A stretch of 64,000 nt of DNA from a virus: IMG/VR virus record IMGVR_UViG_3300005466_000024, positions 1 through 64,000 of that record. One strand, given 5' to 3'. Below, piece after piece: positions 7,801 to 15,520 of the stretch. The translations under genes and the position numbers were made by a program. Below the pieces are notes generated by a model. The model was not told the DNA's origin, made no database searches, and saw only the letters and a list, made by a program, of their open reading frames with translations. The number at the start of each line of letters is the position of its first letter. Position 1 is the stretch's first letter.

Positions 7801-9428
7801 GAATCGGGGTCATACAGATGACCCTCTGCCACCCACAGACCGACCACGTACATGAGTGCTGGGGACGGCATCAATTTGTCGGGTGCCCAACCCTTGGATC
7901 GACGCGCGCTTTTCCACCGACCGAGGACCACCTTGGTGAACCCCTCGCCTGATGGCGATACCCACCATCCCCGATCTAACGCCAATCCGAGCAAATCGAA
8001 CGGGCTGTCGACGCCCTCAGGCGCATCAACAGCCACCTCATCGCCGCGCCTAAACCTCCCCAGTTCCTGCCATCCACTAGGAGTCAGGACAGGATGTTCT
8101 TTGGTGCCAGACAGTTTGCGATACGAACCTGCGACAGCTATTTCCGCCAACTGCTCCTCTACGGGCCTGCTGGACACTCGCGCAACTCGCTGCTGTCCCG
8201 CCCTGGTCTCCACGTAGTCACCCGGCCGGATCGTCCCTATCGCCCGCAGTCCCTGCGCTGTGCTGACCTGCGTGCCCGGTGGAAAACAGAAACCCTTGTC
8301 GATGATGAGCTGGCATTCGCTCTCCGCGCGCTGTAGGTAGCGTTCCTGATCGAGGCCACCATCGATCACCTTGCGTTTGAATCCTTCGGTGACGAGGTCG
8401 AGGAATTTCTCGATGTCGTCGTGGTCGTTGCCGGTGAAGCTGGGCATTCCCAGGGTGGGCCGGATTTCGGCCACGCAGGTCTGCGCGATCTGCCACGACA
8501 TGTCTATCGCCCGTTCCACGTGCGGGGCGTCGATGCCGTGCCGGCCCATCCAGTAGTAGAGCTCCTGGTCGCCCATCAGGTGGTCGGCCTTCTGGCCCTC
8601 GGGCAGCTGGTCACCCTTGTTGCCGGTGTTGATCCGCCACACCATGTCCTTGAGTTCCCACTCCTCCGGACGGGTGTGGTGGGCGTCGTTGACGACGACC
8701 TGCGGGATCCCCAGCTCGGTCGCCAACCGCAGCTTGGCCCGATTGAACTCGGATGCCAGCGCATTGGCTTGTGCGGTGCACATTTTGGTGTCGAGGAACT
8801 TGATCTCGTCGTCGGTGCGGGGGTTCATGAACTGCCAGGTGTGCAACTCGGAGAAAAACCGGTCACCGAACACGGCCAACAGCCGCCCGTAGATCTGGCG
8901 GGCCTCCTCCTCATCGCCGCGCACCAGGATCGCTCGCGCCAATTCCGTGAGCAAGCACCCGTCCGAAGCCCACAGGCCGTCGCGATAGTGCCGTAGCAGC
9001 TCGAGGTCGGCCAGTGGCTTCTTGTGGAAGTACTTGCGCTGGTAGGCCACCGACGACAGCGCCCACAGGTTGGCCAGTCCTTGCTGGGATGCGGCGATCA
9101 ACGTGATGTGGGAATTGGGGACTTCCTTTTTCTGCGCAATGTCATCGACGTAATATCCTTCCATCCCGAATATCGGGTGGACACCCTCGGCAATACAGGC
9201 TTTCTGGAATGCATAGTGTTGATTGCACTCACCGTGGTCGGACAAACCAATGGCCGCTTGCCCCAATTCCCGGGCACGCTTGGCGATCGAGGTGACGGGG
9301 GAGTACCCGTCCAGAAAGCTGCCCTCACTATGCACGTGATAGTTGACGAAATGGCTGGCCAGGGAAGCTTCTTCGCGCCTGCGCAGTTCCAGCGCAGCAT
9401 TGAAGTCGATGATTCTGGCATCGCCCAT
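4866..9428 (-). CDS. dnaE: DNA polymerase III alpha subunit (DnaE), intein-containing
   Basis: 1520 residues as translated, about 1154 after splicing. The PHP domain is N-terminal (YHVHSEGSF near residue 30; GLSDHGE near 61-67), with metal-binding His and Asp residues apparently intact, so proofreading is possible. The polymerase motif PDIDIDF lies at 821-827 after GRGSAGGS, and FDLLGLRNLDTLE follows. A 366-residue intein interrupts the conserved DKGF-CGYF segment between the PHP and catalytic parts. Having its own C-family polymerase means the element does not depend on the host enzyme for this step. No clamp or epsilon subunit gene was seen. The stop overlaps the start of the recA-like gene. 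Confidence 0.93.
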   Translation of the reverse strand: MGDARIIDFNAALELRRREEASLASHFVNYHVHSEGSFLDGYSPVTSIAKRARELGQAAIGLSDHGECNQHYAFQKACIAEGVHPIFGMEGYYVDDIAQKKEVPNSHITLIAASQQGLANLWALSSVAYQRKYFHKKPLADLELLRHYRDGLWASDGCLLTELARAILVRGDEEEARQIYGRLLAVFGDRFFSELHTWQFMNPRTDDEIKFLDTKMCTAQANALASEFNRAKLRLATELGIPQVVVNDAHHTRPEEWELKDMVWRINTGNKGDQLPEGQKADHLMGDQELYYWMGRHGIDAPHVERAIDMSWQIAQTCVAEIRPTLGMPSFTGNDHDDIEKFLDLVTEGFKRKVIDGGLDQERYLQRAESECQLIIDKGFCFPPGTQVSTAQGLRAIGTIRPGDYVETRAGQQRVARVSSRPVEEQLAEIAVAGSYRKLSGTKEHPVLTPSGWQELGRFRRGDEVAVDAPEGVDSPFDLLGLALDRGWWVSPSGEGFTKVVLGRWKSARRSKGWAPDKLMPSPALMYVVGLWVAEGHLYDPDSSTCPGQVGWTLHRDEMAIRDRLASCLRELGMGELRTYAKTWAGAPNHKGLLHIVTNHPLALFLSEVVGTGVYEKRLSPWLMSLSSESLRAFVDGWFDGDGTTKANGRKIVDTCNPVLAFQLRQILLRTGIWATEISYRWLDRQKYRVCWQEERKKAPYGARRDGDRWWVRVKGVTSRHYSGLVYNLSVDGDPTYVAEGIRVHNCGYFCVDEDMVRAAKTGSWAQYVKGPHKEPIGVGPGRGSAGGSLVTWLLGITAIDPIRYGLLFERFLTPARKSPPDIDIDFPQSRLGDMVKYLGARWGHDHVCTIGTITRNAPKAMLRDLARAMGRQKVPQADVEAMSKIIDKATKLAASAMEARGEHAGDKGDEVRWDEILQEKGGDLAPWAHKHAELFRLLGLLVGIARQSGKHPSGVLMNKDPLLGRIPMRTRHHGTAKEVVTTQFDMLEVEELGGVKFDLLGLRNLDTLEVTKRLIRERHGVDIDWEALPEHDPAVWPQIHRGRTTGIFQLTAGTTRTAIELKPTSIEDLALLISIIRPGVKDAGLTERFLRRRAGVESTTYDHPLMEPITADTHGVLVYQEQMMRASRDLAGFSADEADDLRKALGKKYMDKIKAMWEEFAAGCLANTEFTALFGGPPDGGDFQRDAALKVIEKIWTSIEASGRYAFGHAHATGYAMTGYWEIWPKHHYAAEFVMGLLVSDPANTPEYIREARRMGLAVLPPDVNLSGQKFTITDDSIRYGLDALRGIAAASARDIVAGRPYRSLQDYLATAGKGANKTVIVNLIKVGALDSLGDRAELLRQYEYHMVTRDLAESTRTNPEKLAAIVERRLAMPGSHIEIPDFTDPAVIYGIEQELCGRHITVDPLESYLSLLEGEVIYDPADIDDADTGARLTIAGQVTKVTRHAIKSGFQAGQEMAFVTVRFAESDFEFTAFPREWTQVKGMISLGAPVACECRKDGRGARLVELVRLDNLASKRKV
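7191..8288 (-). other. Intein with LAGLIDADG-type homing endonuclease inside dnaE
   Basis: This in-frame insert encodes DnaE residues 381-746. It begins CFPPGTQVST (block A, nucleophile Cys1), has a block B-like GTKEHPVLT at about intein residues 61-69, and ends GIRVHN followed by Cys, the classic block G His-Asn/Cys splice junction. Between the splicing blocks are YVVGLWVAEGHL and FVDGWFDGDGTT, two LAGLIDADG-like motifs spaced about 110 residues apart. All residues needed for splicing are visible, so an active self-splicing intein is expected. Its codon and base use look slightly less GC-rich than the exteins, consistent with separate acquisition. Confidence 0.92.
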
Positions 9429-9542
9429 GCGGCATCAAACCTTCGGTCCAAATCCGATTCCGGGGCCAAACATCCCACTTGGCCCCGGAATCAGCCTCGT
9501 AACGGGCATCGCCCGTGTCCCGGTGGGGTCGGGTAGGAGGTT

Positions 9543-10823
9543 CTACCCCTTCGCTCGGCTCTCCAACCGTTCCCTCAGTGTGCCGTATTCGGTCTTGCCC
9601 GGCCCTACCACCTGGGCCTCATTGGCCGGTGCGCCCGCAGTCGGTGCGGACGAGGCCGGTGCGGATGGCGGTGGTGCGGACGAGGCCGGTGGCGTGGTCA
9701 CTGGGTCGGGGTTGTGGGTGGTTGCGGCGTGGAACTCGCCGTAACCGGTGTTACCGAGCCCGGCGGGAGCGTTGCCGAACCCGCCAGCCACGGAACCGGC
9801 GGTAGCAACGGGAGCCACCACCGGTCCCGCGTACTGCGGCGGGGGTGCGTACTGGGGTGGCGGTGGTGGGGCGTACTGCTGCGGTGGCGGCGGTGGGGCG
9901 TACTGCTGTTGTGGGGCGTACTGCTGCGGCGGCGGTGGCGGCGCGTACTGCTGTTGTGGGGCGTACTGCGGCGGGGGTGCGTACTGCTGGGGGGCGCCTC
10001 CGGCCCCAGCGGGAATGTTGTCGAGGTTCAACCACTTCCTGATCCACTGCTCGCTGCCGAAATAGTCGGCCCAGTCGTCCAGCGTGCGCGGGCAGAAGAG
10101 GAACCGCTGAGGATCCTCGTTGTTCCACGGCGGCCGACTCTGGCCGGGGGGCACATGCTGATCACACTGATAGCCGTAGAACTGCTCGACGGTGCCAGGG
10201 TCGCGCAGCGCATCAATGGCCGGGAAGGGCACCATCGAATAGTCCTTCTGCCCGGTACGGATGATCTCTATGTCGTAGGTACACGGATCCCCGTAGCGAC
10301 GGGCAATACCCGCGATGTGCGACCAGAAGTTGCTCTCGGACTGCTGCACGAGTCCGAACAGTCGGGCTGGCAACTGCTGGTTCTCGACCGTCTCGTAGTA
10401 CTCGTCATCGACCACCTCCGTCTGCGCCCCGGTCGTCCCTGCAACGAGGCGTTCCTTGCGCACTACCGCGATACCAATGGTCTGTTCGCGCGTCTCCGGT
10501 TCCTTGAGTGCATTCGAACCGTATTCCCTCATCATGCCGATGGTGGAGCCAACGGCAGCGGCGGCGGCCCGGTACTTCGCGACAAGATCCCCCCTGCGCG
10601 GGTCGAAGATGAACGTACGGACGGACCCGTCGTTGCAGATGACGCCGTTGTAGAAGTGGGCGGTGATGAAGTGGTCGCTGTGATGCACGAAGCGGATGAT
10701 CTTCTTCTCGCCGGGCTTCCACTTCATGCCGCGCAGGGAACCGCCCCCGCCGGTGCCGACACTGGCCGCGCGCTCCTTACCGCGCTCCACGGCCTCCTGC
10801 ATTGCTGCCAAACCTGTCTTCAT
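9543..10823 (-). CDS. Putative single-stranded DNA-binding protein with Pro/Gln-rich tail
   Basis: 426 residues. The N-terminal 250 residues contain GMKWKPGEKKIIRFVHHS and a run of aromatic residues, reminiscent in order of T4 gp32-type ssDNA-binding proteins, but I recognise no definite family. Residues about 275-345 are a low-complexity region of QQYAPPPPP-type units, followed by a Gly/Ala/Pro linker and a short charged end (TLRERLESRAKG). A flexible tail with a conserved tip is usual for SSBs, which recruit replication partners through it. Its place between polymerase and primase supports that role. The ribosome site is AGAAGGA. A different replication accessory role is possible. Confidence 0.45.
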   Translation of the reverse strand: MKTGLAAMQEAVERGKERAASVGTGGGGSLRGMKWKPGEKKIIRFVHHSDHFITAHFYNGVICNDGSVRTFIFDPRRGDLVAKYRAAAAAVGSTIGMMREYGSNALKEPETREQTIGIAVVRKERLVAGTTGAQTEVVDDEYYETVENQQLPARLFGLVQQSESNFWSHIAGIARRYGDPCTYDIEIIRTGQKDYSMVPFPAIDALRDPGTVEQFYGYQCDQHVPPGQSRPPWNNEDPQRFLFCPRTLDDWADYFGSEQWIRKWLNLDNIPAGAGGAPQQYAPPPQYAPQQQYAPPPPPQQYAPQQQYAPPPPPQQYAPPPPPQYAPPPQYAGPVVAPVATAGSVAGGFGNAPAGLGNTGYGEFHAATTHNPDPVTTPPASSAPPPSAPASSAPTAGAPANEAQVVGPGKTEYGTLRERLESRAKG

Positions 10824-10840
10824 TTTTTGTTTTTCCTTCT

Positions 10841-10942
10841 GTGCTACCGGGATACAGGTGCTGGATTGATCTGGTGTGTGCTGTGCTACTGGGCTACAGG
10901 TGCTGGATTGATCTGGTGTGTGCTGTGCTACTTGCAGTGTAG
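10841..10942. repeat. 42-bp tandem direct repeat, about 2.4 copies
   Basis: Copies begin at 10841, 10883 and 10925, each with GTGCTAC then CTGGATTGATCTGGTGTGTG. The first two full 42-base units differ at only two positions and the third is partial. They fill the leader of the putative SSB gene, immediately upstream of its ribosome site. They could be repeated protein-binding sites, part of a replication origin or a slipped-strand duplication of a leader; no promoter hexamers stand out within them. Confidence 0.8.
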
Positions 10943-10981
10943 ATGCGATCTGCGCATTGTGACCTGATTATGGGTCCTGTT

Positions 10982-11242
10982 TTACACGCACCTCTTCTCT
11001 GCGGGGACGGCTGGGTGCCCGGTCAGACTGGCTCGTTTGGTGTCGAGTCGACGGCACTGGCACTCCTGTAGTTCTTGGTGGCGGACCCACCGGTCGCCCT
11101 GCTCTGCCTGTAGTTTCTCGCGCAGCGGGGACCTGTCGGCAAGGAGCACGACTTTACCCTGGGGGTGTGACGCGTCTGGCGCGAAACGCCGCACGTGATA
11201 GCCGTCCGGCAATGTCTCGATCACGGGGTCCGTCTCGCCCAT
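10982..11242 (-). CDS. Hypothetical protein, 86 residues
   Basis: Small protein beginning MGETDPVIETLPDGYHVRRF, with a charged C-terminal half containing CQCRR. No family is recognised. It lies 18 bases after the primase stop in the same direction and is probably cotranscribed with it. The start is ATG at 11242 with a GGGAGAAA-type site just upstream. Confidence 0.6.
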   Translation of the reverse strand: MGETDPVIETLPDGYHVRRFAPDASHPQGKVVLLADRSPLREKLQAEQGDRWVRHQELQECQCRRLDTKRASLTGHPAVPAEKRCV

Positions 11243-11260
11243 GGGGATTTCTCCCTCGAA

Positions 11261-12337
11261 CTACCGCCGATATCGTTCGGCTCGAGCATATTCTGCCATC
11301 CGGACGGTAGCCGGTATGGCTGACAGCAGTTTAGCCTGCACCTGCTCCGGCGCGTCGCAATCACCGAGGTCCCTGTCCGTGTCGGGGATGACGACTCCGA
11401 TGATGTCGGGCCCGCGTTGATAGAGCCGTTCCAGTAGCTGGCGCACACCCTTCTCGCCGGCGGGACCGGAATCGAACCACAGGATGATGTGCCGGAAACC
11501 GCGTCGCAGCAGCAGTTCGGCCTGTCGCGCACTGGTCTTGGCGCCCCACGTGGACACGGTGTTGGGGAATCCAAGGCTGACGGCCTTGGCCACGCTCATC
11601 GGGGACTCCACGACCACGACCCGGCCACCGGTCACGTTGTCGAGGTTGAAGATGGTTTCCGATTTCGGGAAACCCGCCGCGTTGAGGTACTTCGGGCCGG
11701 GCGGCACCGTGCCCGGCCACCGTCCGGGCCGATCGGGAATGGCACGCTTCTGCCAGCCCACCAGCCGCCCCTCGTGGAACGCGGGGAACACCACCCGGTT
11801 GGCCTGCGGATCGTAACCGATCCGCAGCCGCCGACAGGTTTCGGGATCGATCCCACGCTCCTCGTACAGATAGGGGTGGATCGCATCCCAGTTGTCGAGG
11901 ATGCGTTCGGAGTAGCACGCCATCTCAAGGGGGGCACCGGGCCCGGCGAGTATCCGTTCTGCCTTGGCCCGGAAGTCGTCGATGTCGGTGGCGGCAGCGG
12001 TGAAGAACTGCCCGACATGGGGCAACACGTCGGTCAGTTCCTGGTCGTGCAGCTTGGCCAGCAAGTGCAGCAGGTCACCACTCCACCCACCGGACCTGCA
12101 GTGATATAGCTTCTTCTCCAGGTTCAGCGACGCGCTCGGATGTGCGTCACCGTTGGTGTGGTGCGGTTCGACCCGGTCGATGAGGCAGGAGTGCCGGATC
12201 TCGGTGGTCCCGTCGTCGCCGAACCCCTCCGTACAGTTCTCGGCGTGGTACTTCTCGAGGATCGCGCGTCCGTCGATGTGTTGTAGGTATTGGCGATACA
12301 TGCTGCGGTGCAGCATGTCCTGTAGCCCGGTTTTCAT
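11261..12337 (-). CDS. DnaG-like DNA primase (Toprim domain)
   Basis: 358 residues. The N-terminal region has scattered Cys/His (C51, H59/H60, C80) resembling a degenerate CHC2 zinc finger. The middle (RIGYDPQANRVVFPAF, then GWQKRAI and GPKYLNA) matches the DnaG RNA polymerase core, and the Toprim motifs are VVVVESPMS (E244), LWFDSGPAGEKG (D289) and PDTDRDLGD (about 318-326). It would lay down RNA primers with the DnaB-like helicase two genes upstream in the same operon. It is shorter than bacterial DnaG because the helicase-binding domain is missing, which is common in phages. Confidence 0.85.
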   Translation of the reverse strand: MKTGLQDMLHRSMYRQYLQHIDGRAILEKYHAENCTEGFGDDGTTEIRHSCLIDRVEPHHTNGDAHPSASLNLEKKLYHCRSGGWSGDLLHLLAKLHDQELTDVLPHVGQFFTAAATDIDDFRAKAERILAGPGAPLEMACYSERILDNWDAIHPYLYEERGIDPETCRRLRIGYDPQANRVVFPAFHEGRLVGWQKRAIPDRPGRWPGTVPPGPKYLNAAGFPKSETIFNLDNVTGGRVVVVESPMSVAKAVSLGFPNTVSTWGAKTSARQAELLLRRGFRHIILWFDSGPAGEKGVRQLLERLYQRGPDIIGVVIPDTDRDLGDCDAPEQVQAKLLSAIPATVRMAEYARAERYRR

Positions 12338-12501
12338 GGTCCGGACAGCCTTTCCTTCAGTCTTTCGATGAGCATGTCGTTGAAGTGCGCCACCCGCTGG
12401 CCGGCGGTTTCAGCGTCCACCACACCCTCGGCCACGACGTCTTCGACGGCCTTCATCCCTGGGCAGGGCGCGCCTACTTCGACGAGATCGTCACTCGGCA
12501 C
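12334..12501 (-). CDS. Small hypothetical protein, 55 residues
   Basis: I choose GTG at 12501 because GGAGGTGAGGG precedes it and it starts just after the stop of the upstream gene; a longer reading would overlap that gene almost wholly. The product (PSDDLVEVGAPCPGMKAVED...) is acidic and predicted helical. It overlaps the primase start by four bases. No function is recognised; a replisome accessory peptide is a guess from position only. Confidence 0.55.
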   Translation of the reverse strand: MPSDDLVEVGAPCPGMKAVEDVVAEGVVDAETAGQRVAHFNDMLIERLKERLSGP

Positions 12502-12505
12502 GCCC

Positions 12506-13246
12506 TCACCTCCCTGGATAGCCGTCGGGGTAGAACGCGCAGGGCCCGCAGTGTCGGCGCCCTCCCGCATCGAACGTGTAGTAGTTGCCGCACCTGTTGC
12601 AGCACTTGCTGGCCACCATCGTGTTGGTCGTGACGGTGTACGTGTCGGTGGCGGCAATGGACAGTTGTGCATCGCCGCGGACTTCGATCCTGGCCACCGG
12701 GTCCATGTCCCGCCACACCGTCACCTCGGTCACCCTCGGTTCGATGAGGGGAAAGTAGGATCCGGCGGGCTGGGGGTTGGCGTTGAGCACGGCGGGGTAG
12801 TGCTGGTGCGGGGGGATGCCCCGGCCCTCGGCGGTGTAGCGGTGCATGAATACGTCGCAGTACATCCACATGTTCGCGTCGCCGGCGAAGGCCGTCCGCA
12901 TTTCCCGCCACACGTCGGGCACTGCGGCGATCAGCCGGGCATCGAATTTCACCAGTCCGAAGGGCGCGCAGCGGTCGGCGGCGCAGTCGATACCGGCGTC
13001 GTAGCCGAAGAAGCACCACGGTTCGCGGCAGGCCACCAGTTCCTCGATCGCTCCCGGCCAGGGCACGATGTCGTGTTCGAGGGAGATGAAGGTCTCCCCT
13101 TCGTCCCAGCGGGCCTGGAAGTACTCGGCGTAGGCCGCTCTGTCACCGGACACGTCCACGTAGTGGATGGGGTGTTTCTGGTGTGCCAGGAACACCCGTG
13201 TGGCCTCGCGCACATGGGTGTGCGGGACGTACACGGGTACCGTCAT
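12506..13246 (-). CDS. Glycosyltransferase-like protein with C-terminal zinc ribbon
   Basis: 246 residues, starting at ATG 13246 in an ATGA overlap with the helicase stop. It contains FISLEHDIVPWPGAIEEL, an acidic motif after hydrophobic strands like the metal-binding turn of GT-A glycosyltransferases, and resembles the FEHDMIPP motif in the two glycosyltransferase-like genes at 47.8-49.3 kb. The last 35 residues hold CCNRC and CGPC, a likely zinc ribbon. Its place inside the replication operon is odd: it might modify DNA bases or a protein rather than a cell-wall glycan. The family call is tentative. Confidence 0.45.
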   Translation of the reverse strand: MTVPVYVPHTHVREATRVFLAHQKHPIHYVDVSGDRAAYAEYFQARWDEGETFISLEHDIVPWPGAIEELVACREPWCFFGYDAGIDCAADRCAPFGLVKFDARLIAAVPDVWREMRTAFAGDANMWMYCDVFMHRYTAEGRGIPPHQHYPAVLNANPQPAGSYFPLIEPRVTEVTVWRDMDPVARIEVRGDAQLSIAATDTYTVTTNTMVASKCCNRCGNYYTFDAGGRRHCGPCAFYPDGYPGR

Positions 13247-14604
13247 CGCGAGTCGCCGGGGTAGATCCTGCCATCGATGGCCATCTGGGTCATGCCCCGC
13301 AGCTGCCACTTCAGCATCCATTTGGCGGTGGCGCAGCGGCGCGCCCCCAGGATGGTCATCCTCATCATCTCGTTGTCGTATTCCTGGTCGGTACGCGAAA
13401 TGCCGAGCAGAATGTCGGCTTCCCGTTCGACCTCGGCGGCGTCGGCGAACGATTCGATGGTCAGCTCGGTGTCCCCGCGACGGGCCTGTACCGCGAGGAA
13501 GCAGGGGATCTCCATGCCGGGTCGGCTGATCTCGTCGTGCAGGTTCTTCAGAATCGAGGCGTATTGTTCCTTGCGGTTGGGGGTGGTGTGCCCGGCCTCC
13601 ATGTGACTGAGCTGGTCGATGAGCATATAGTCGCAACCGGCCTGGCGTGCCCGTGCACACAGGTGCGCCGGTGTGCGCTCACCCCGTTCGGGCCGCTCGA
13701 TCAGCAGGCCCCCGCAGTCGCGCAGGATCTCCTGCGTCTCGTACAGCGTCTGTTCCTCGTCGGGAAACAGACGCCCCTTGGACAACCGATCGTAGGACAC
13801 CCCGGACAGAATCGCATCGGCACGGTCCTGCATGTCGCCCAGCGACACCTCCAGGCTGTAGACGATCGGTTTGTGCCCCTTGCTGACGGCGTTGAGTGCC
13901 GCGTTGAGCAGCATGAACGTCTTCCCTGTCTTTGCCATCGCCCCGACCACCGCCAGTTCGCCGGGCAGCAGGCTGCCGGTGTGAAAGTCCAACTCATCGA
14001 AGCCCAGCGTCACCCCCAGTCCCTGGGGGTTCTCCCGGCGCTTGGCGTAGCGTTCGCGGCGTTCGGCGATGGTGTCGGCCATGTTGACCCGGCTCAGCCG
14101 GGCCACCGTCGATTCCTTGAGCGCAAAACCAGCTGTCGTGAGGGTGTGCAGTGTGCCCTCGGGATCCTCGACCAGTGTGGTCAGTGACCCCATCACCACG
14201 TCCTGGAGTTGGCGTCGCAGGAACCGGCGTTTGATCTCCCCCGCAAGCCAGGTGGTGGACTCCTCGACGGCGGTCGGCAGCACCAGCCCAGAGAATTCGG
14301 TGGCCAGTACCAGTGCGGTGGGGGCGGCGGTCTTGGCGTTCTCCAGCCAGTAGGCCGTGGTGAAGTGGTACACGGCCTGGGTCAGCGGTTCGATGAAGTG
14401 CTCGGCGCGCAGTCCGATGTCCCAGGCCTTGCCGATCTCCTCGGGCACGAACAGCCGCCCCAGTAGGCACCGTTCGACATCGAGTGGTTGTTCGGTCAGG
14501 GGGCTGGCCCACACCTGCCCGGCAAGGTCGACCTGACCGGCGGCTGCCTCGACCGGCGCTCCATTCAGCGGCGGCGCCCCGAGGCGTCGCCCCAGCTCCG
14601 CCAC
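13243..14604 (-). CDS. DnaB-like replicative helicase
   Basis: 453 residues. An N-terminal helical region (QPLDVERCLLGRLF...) resembles the DnaB N-domain. The RecA-fold C-domain has Walker A GAMAKTGKT (221-229), Walker B YMLIDQLSH (D330) and a late Q/R-rich motif (CFLAVQARRG). This is the ring helicase unwinding DNA ahead of the polymerase and partnering the primase encoded downstream. Unlike typical DnaB the P-loop starts GAM rather than GRP. It overlaps the next gene by four bases. Confidence 0.85.
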   Translation of the reverse strand: MAELGRRLGAPPLNGAPVEAAAGQVDLAGQVWASPLTEQPLDVERCLLGRLFVPEEIGKAWDIGLRAEHFIEPLTQAVYHFTTAYWLENAKTAAPTALVLATEFSGLVLPTAVEESTTWLAGEIKRRFLRRQLQDVVMGSLTTLVEDPEGTLHTLTTAGFALKESTVARLSRVNMADTIAERRERYAKRRENPQGLGVTLGFDELDFHTGSLLPGELAVVGAMAKTGKTFMLLNAALNAVSKGHKPIVYSLEVSLGDMQDRADAILSGVSYDRLSKGRLFPDEEQTLYETQEILRDCGGLLIERPERGERTPAHLCARARQAGCDYMLIDQLSHMEAGHTTPNRKEQYASILKNLHDEISRPGMEIPCFLAVQARRGDTELTIESFADAAEVEREADILLGISRTDQEYDNEMMRMTILGARRCATAKWMLKWQLRGMTQMAIDGRIYPGDSR

Positions 14605-14610
14605 TGCGGA

Positions 14611-15048
14611 TCAGTCCGTGTCTCGTTTGTGCCGACTGGATGGCGGCGCGGGCAGCACGTGGTGCAACAGCTCGGTTTGGCCCCGCTCCACCCGGTCGAT
14701 GATTTCCAGGTAGGCCTTCATCTCAAGTTCGGTCAGGTCGTGACGGCGGTAGCGCGCCAGCGCAATGTCGCGAATGTCCTCAAGGGTGAACCGGCGTTCC
14801 TTGCGGGCCCCGTGCCGCTTGGGCGCGATGGCGCTGCCGTCGGCACGCGTCCACGGCGCCGCGACGAACACCCCATCGGAGCGCTGCTTCTTGCGCAGCC
14901 CCCAGTGCACCCACGTGGGAGCCCTGCCGAAGAACTCCGCCACTTCGGGAGTGGTGTAGGTCTTGACCAGATCCGCCGGCCACTCCCCTACGTCATGATC
15001 ATGAACGTCATGAATTTGTGCGCTCACCACACTCATCACCTCACCCAC
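14611..15048 (-). CDS. MerR-like helix-turn-helix DNA-binding protein
   Basis: 145 residues from GTG at 15048 (AAGGG five bases upstream); an internal ATG at 15036 is an alternative. YTTPEVAEFFGRAPTWVHWGL is a winged-helix type recognition unit and FTLEDIRDIALARY its second half, as in MerR/excisionase folds. The protein ends in a basic tail. It lies just upstream of the helicase gene, so it could be an origin-binding or helicase-loading protein or a regulator of the operon. It overlaps the NADAR gene by eight bases. Confidence 0.55.
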   Translation of the reverse strand: MGEVMSVVSAQIHDVHDHDVGEWPADLVKTYTTPEVAEFFGRAPTWVHWGLRKKQRSDGVFVAAPWTRADGSAIAPKRHGARKERRFTLEDIRDIALARYRRHDLTELEMKAYLEIIDRVERGQTELLHHVLPAPPSSRHKRDTD

Positions 15049-15520
15049 TAGACCCTTCTACCCCGTACTGCGTCTGCACGTGCACCCGCAGTTCCATGAG
15101 CAGTTTCCCGAGCCAGTTCTCCCCGGGGGTCGCCTGGTGTTCCGGACACCGGCAGTCGCCCCAGAACTGGTCGTGCCATGTGTTGCCCTCGATCAGTGTC
15201 GCGTCGCCGGTTTGCGCCAGTCGGCGGCCCAACTCCGGATGTTGTTCGAACTTGGCCCTCAGTACTTCTGCCATGGCGCGGGTGCGCATGTCCTCCCAGT
15301 CGCCCACCAACTTCACCTGCCGCCCGCGGCGCTTGGCCTCCCCGGCGCTGGGCGCCGACGCGATGTAGTGCTCGTCGGCGGCACTGGTGGCTTTCAGGCT
15401 CTGGAACGCATGCTCGGCGGTGGCGCAGACGAAGCCGTCGTCCAGCACCGTCAACGGGCTGGGATGGAAGTTGCTCAGGAACGCGTACGCCCCGCGGAAC
15501 TCATCGATCACAGTGGTCAC
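15041..15520 (-). CDS. NADAR domain protein (YbiA/DUF1768 family N-glycosidase)
   Basis: 159 residues covering the whole NADAR fold: EFRGAYAFLSNFHPSPL, the catalytic ATAEHAFQSLKA, KLVGDWEDMRTRAM, KFEQHPEL and WGDC...NWLGKLLMELR. Characterised members cleave N-glycosidic bonds in riboflavin intermediates (YbiA) or remove ADP-ribose from guanine in DNA opposite DarT1-type toxins. In a phage replication operon it could protect phage DNA from a host ADP-ribosyltransferase defence or act in NAD salvage. It overlaps its neighbours by four to eight bases, so it is an integral operon member. The family call is firm; the substrate is inferred. Confidence 0.85.
   Translation of the reverse strand: MTTVIDEFRGAYAFLSNFHPSPLTVLDDGFVCATAEHAFQSLKATSAADEHYIASAPSAGEAKRRGRQVKLVGDWEDMRTRAMAEVLRAKFEQHPELGRRLAQTGDATLIEGNTWHDQFWGDCRCPEHQATPGENWLGKLLMELRVHVQTQYGVEGSSG

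Noticed and set aside
11465-11495. tRNA-like T-arm sequence GGTTCGATTCCGG on the minus strand
   Set aside because: It lies inside the primase coding sequence (WFDSGPAG) and no acceptor or anticodon arms pair around it.
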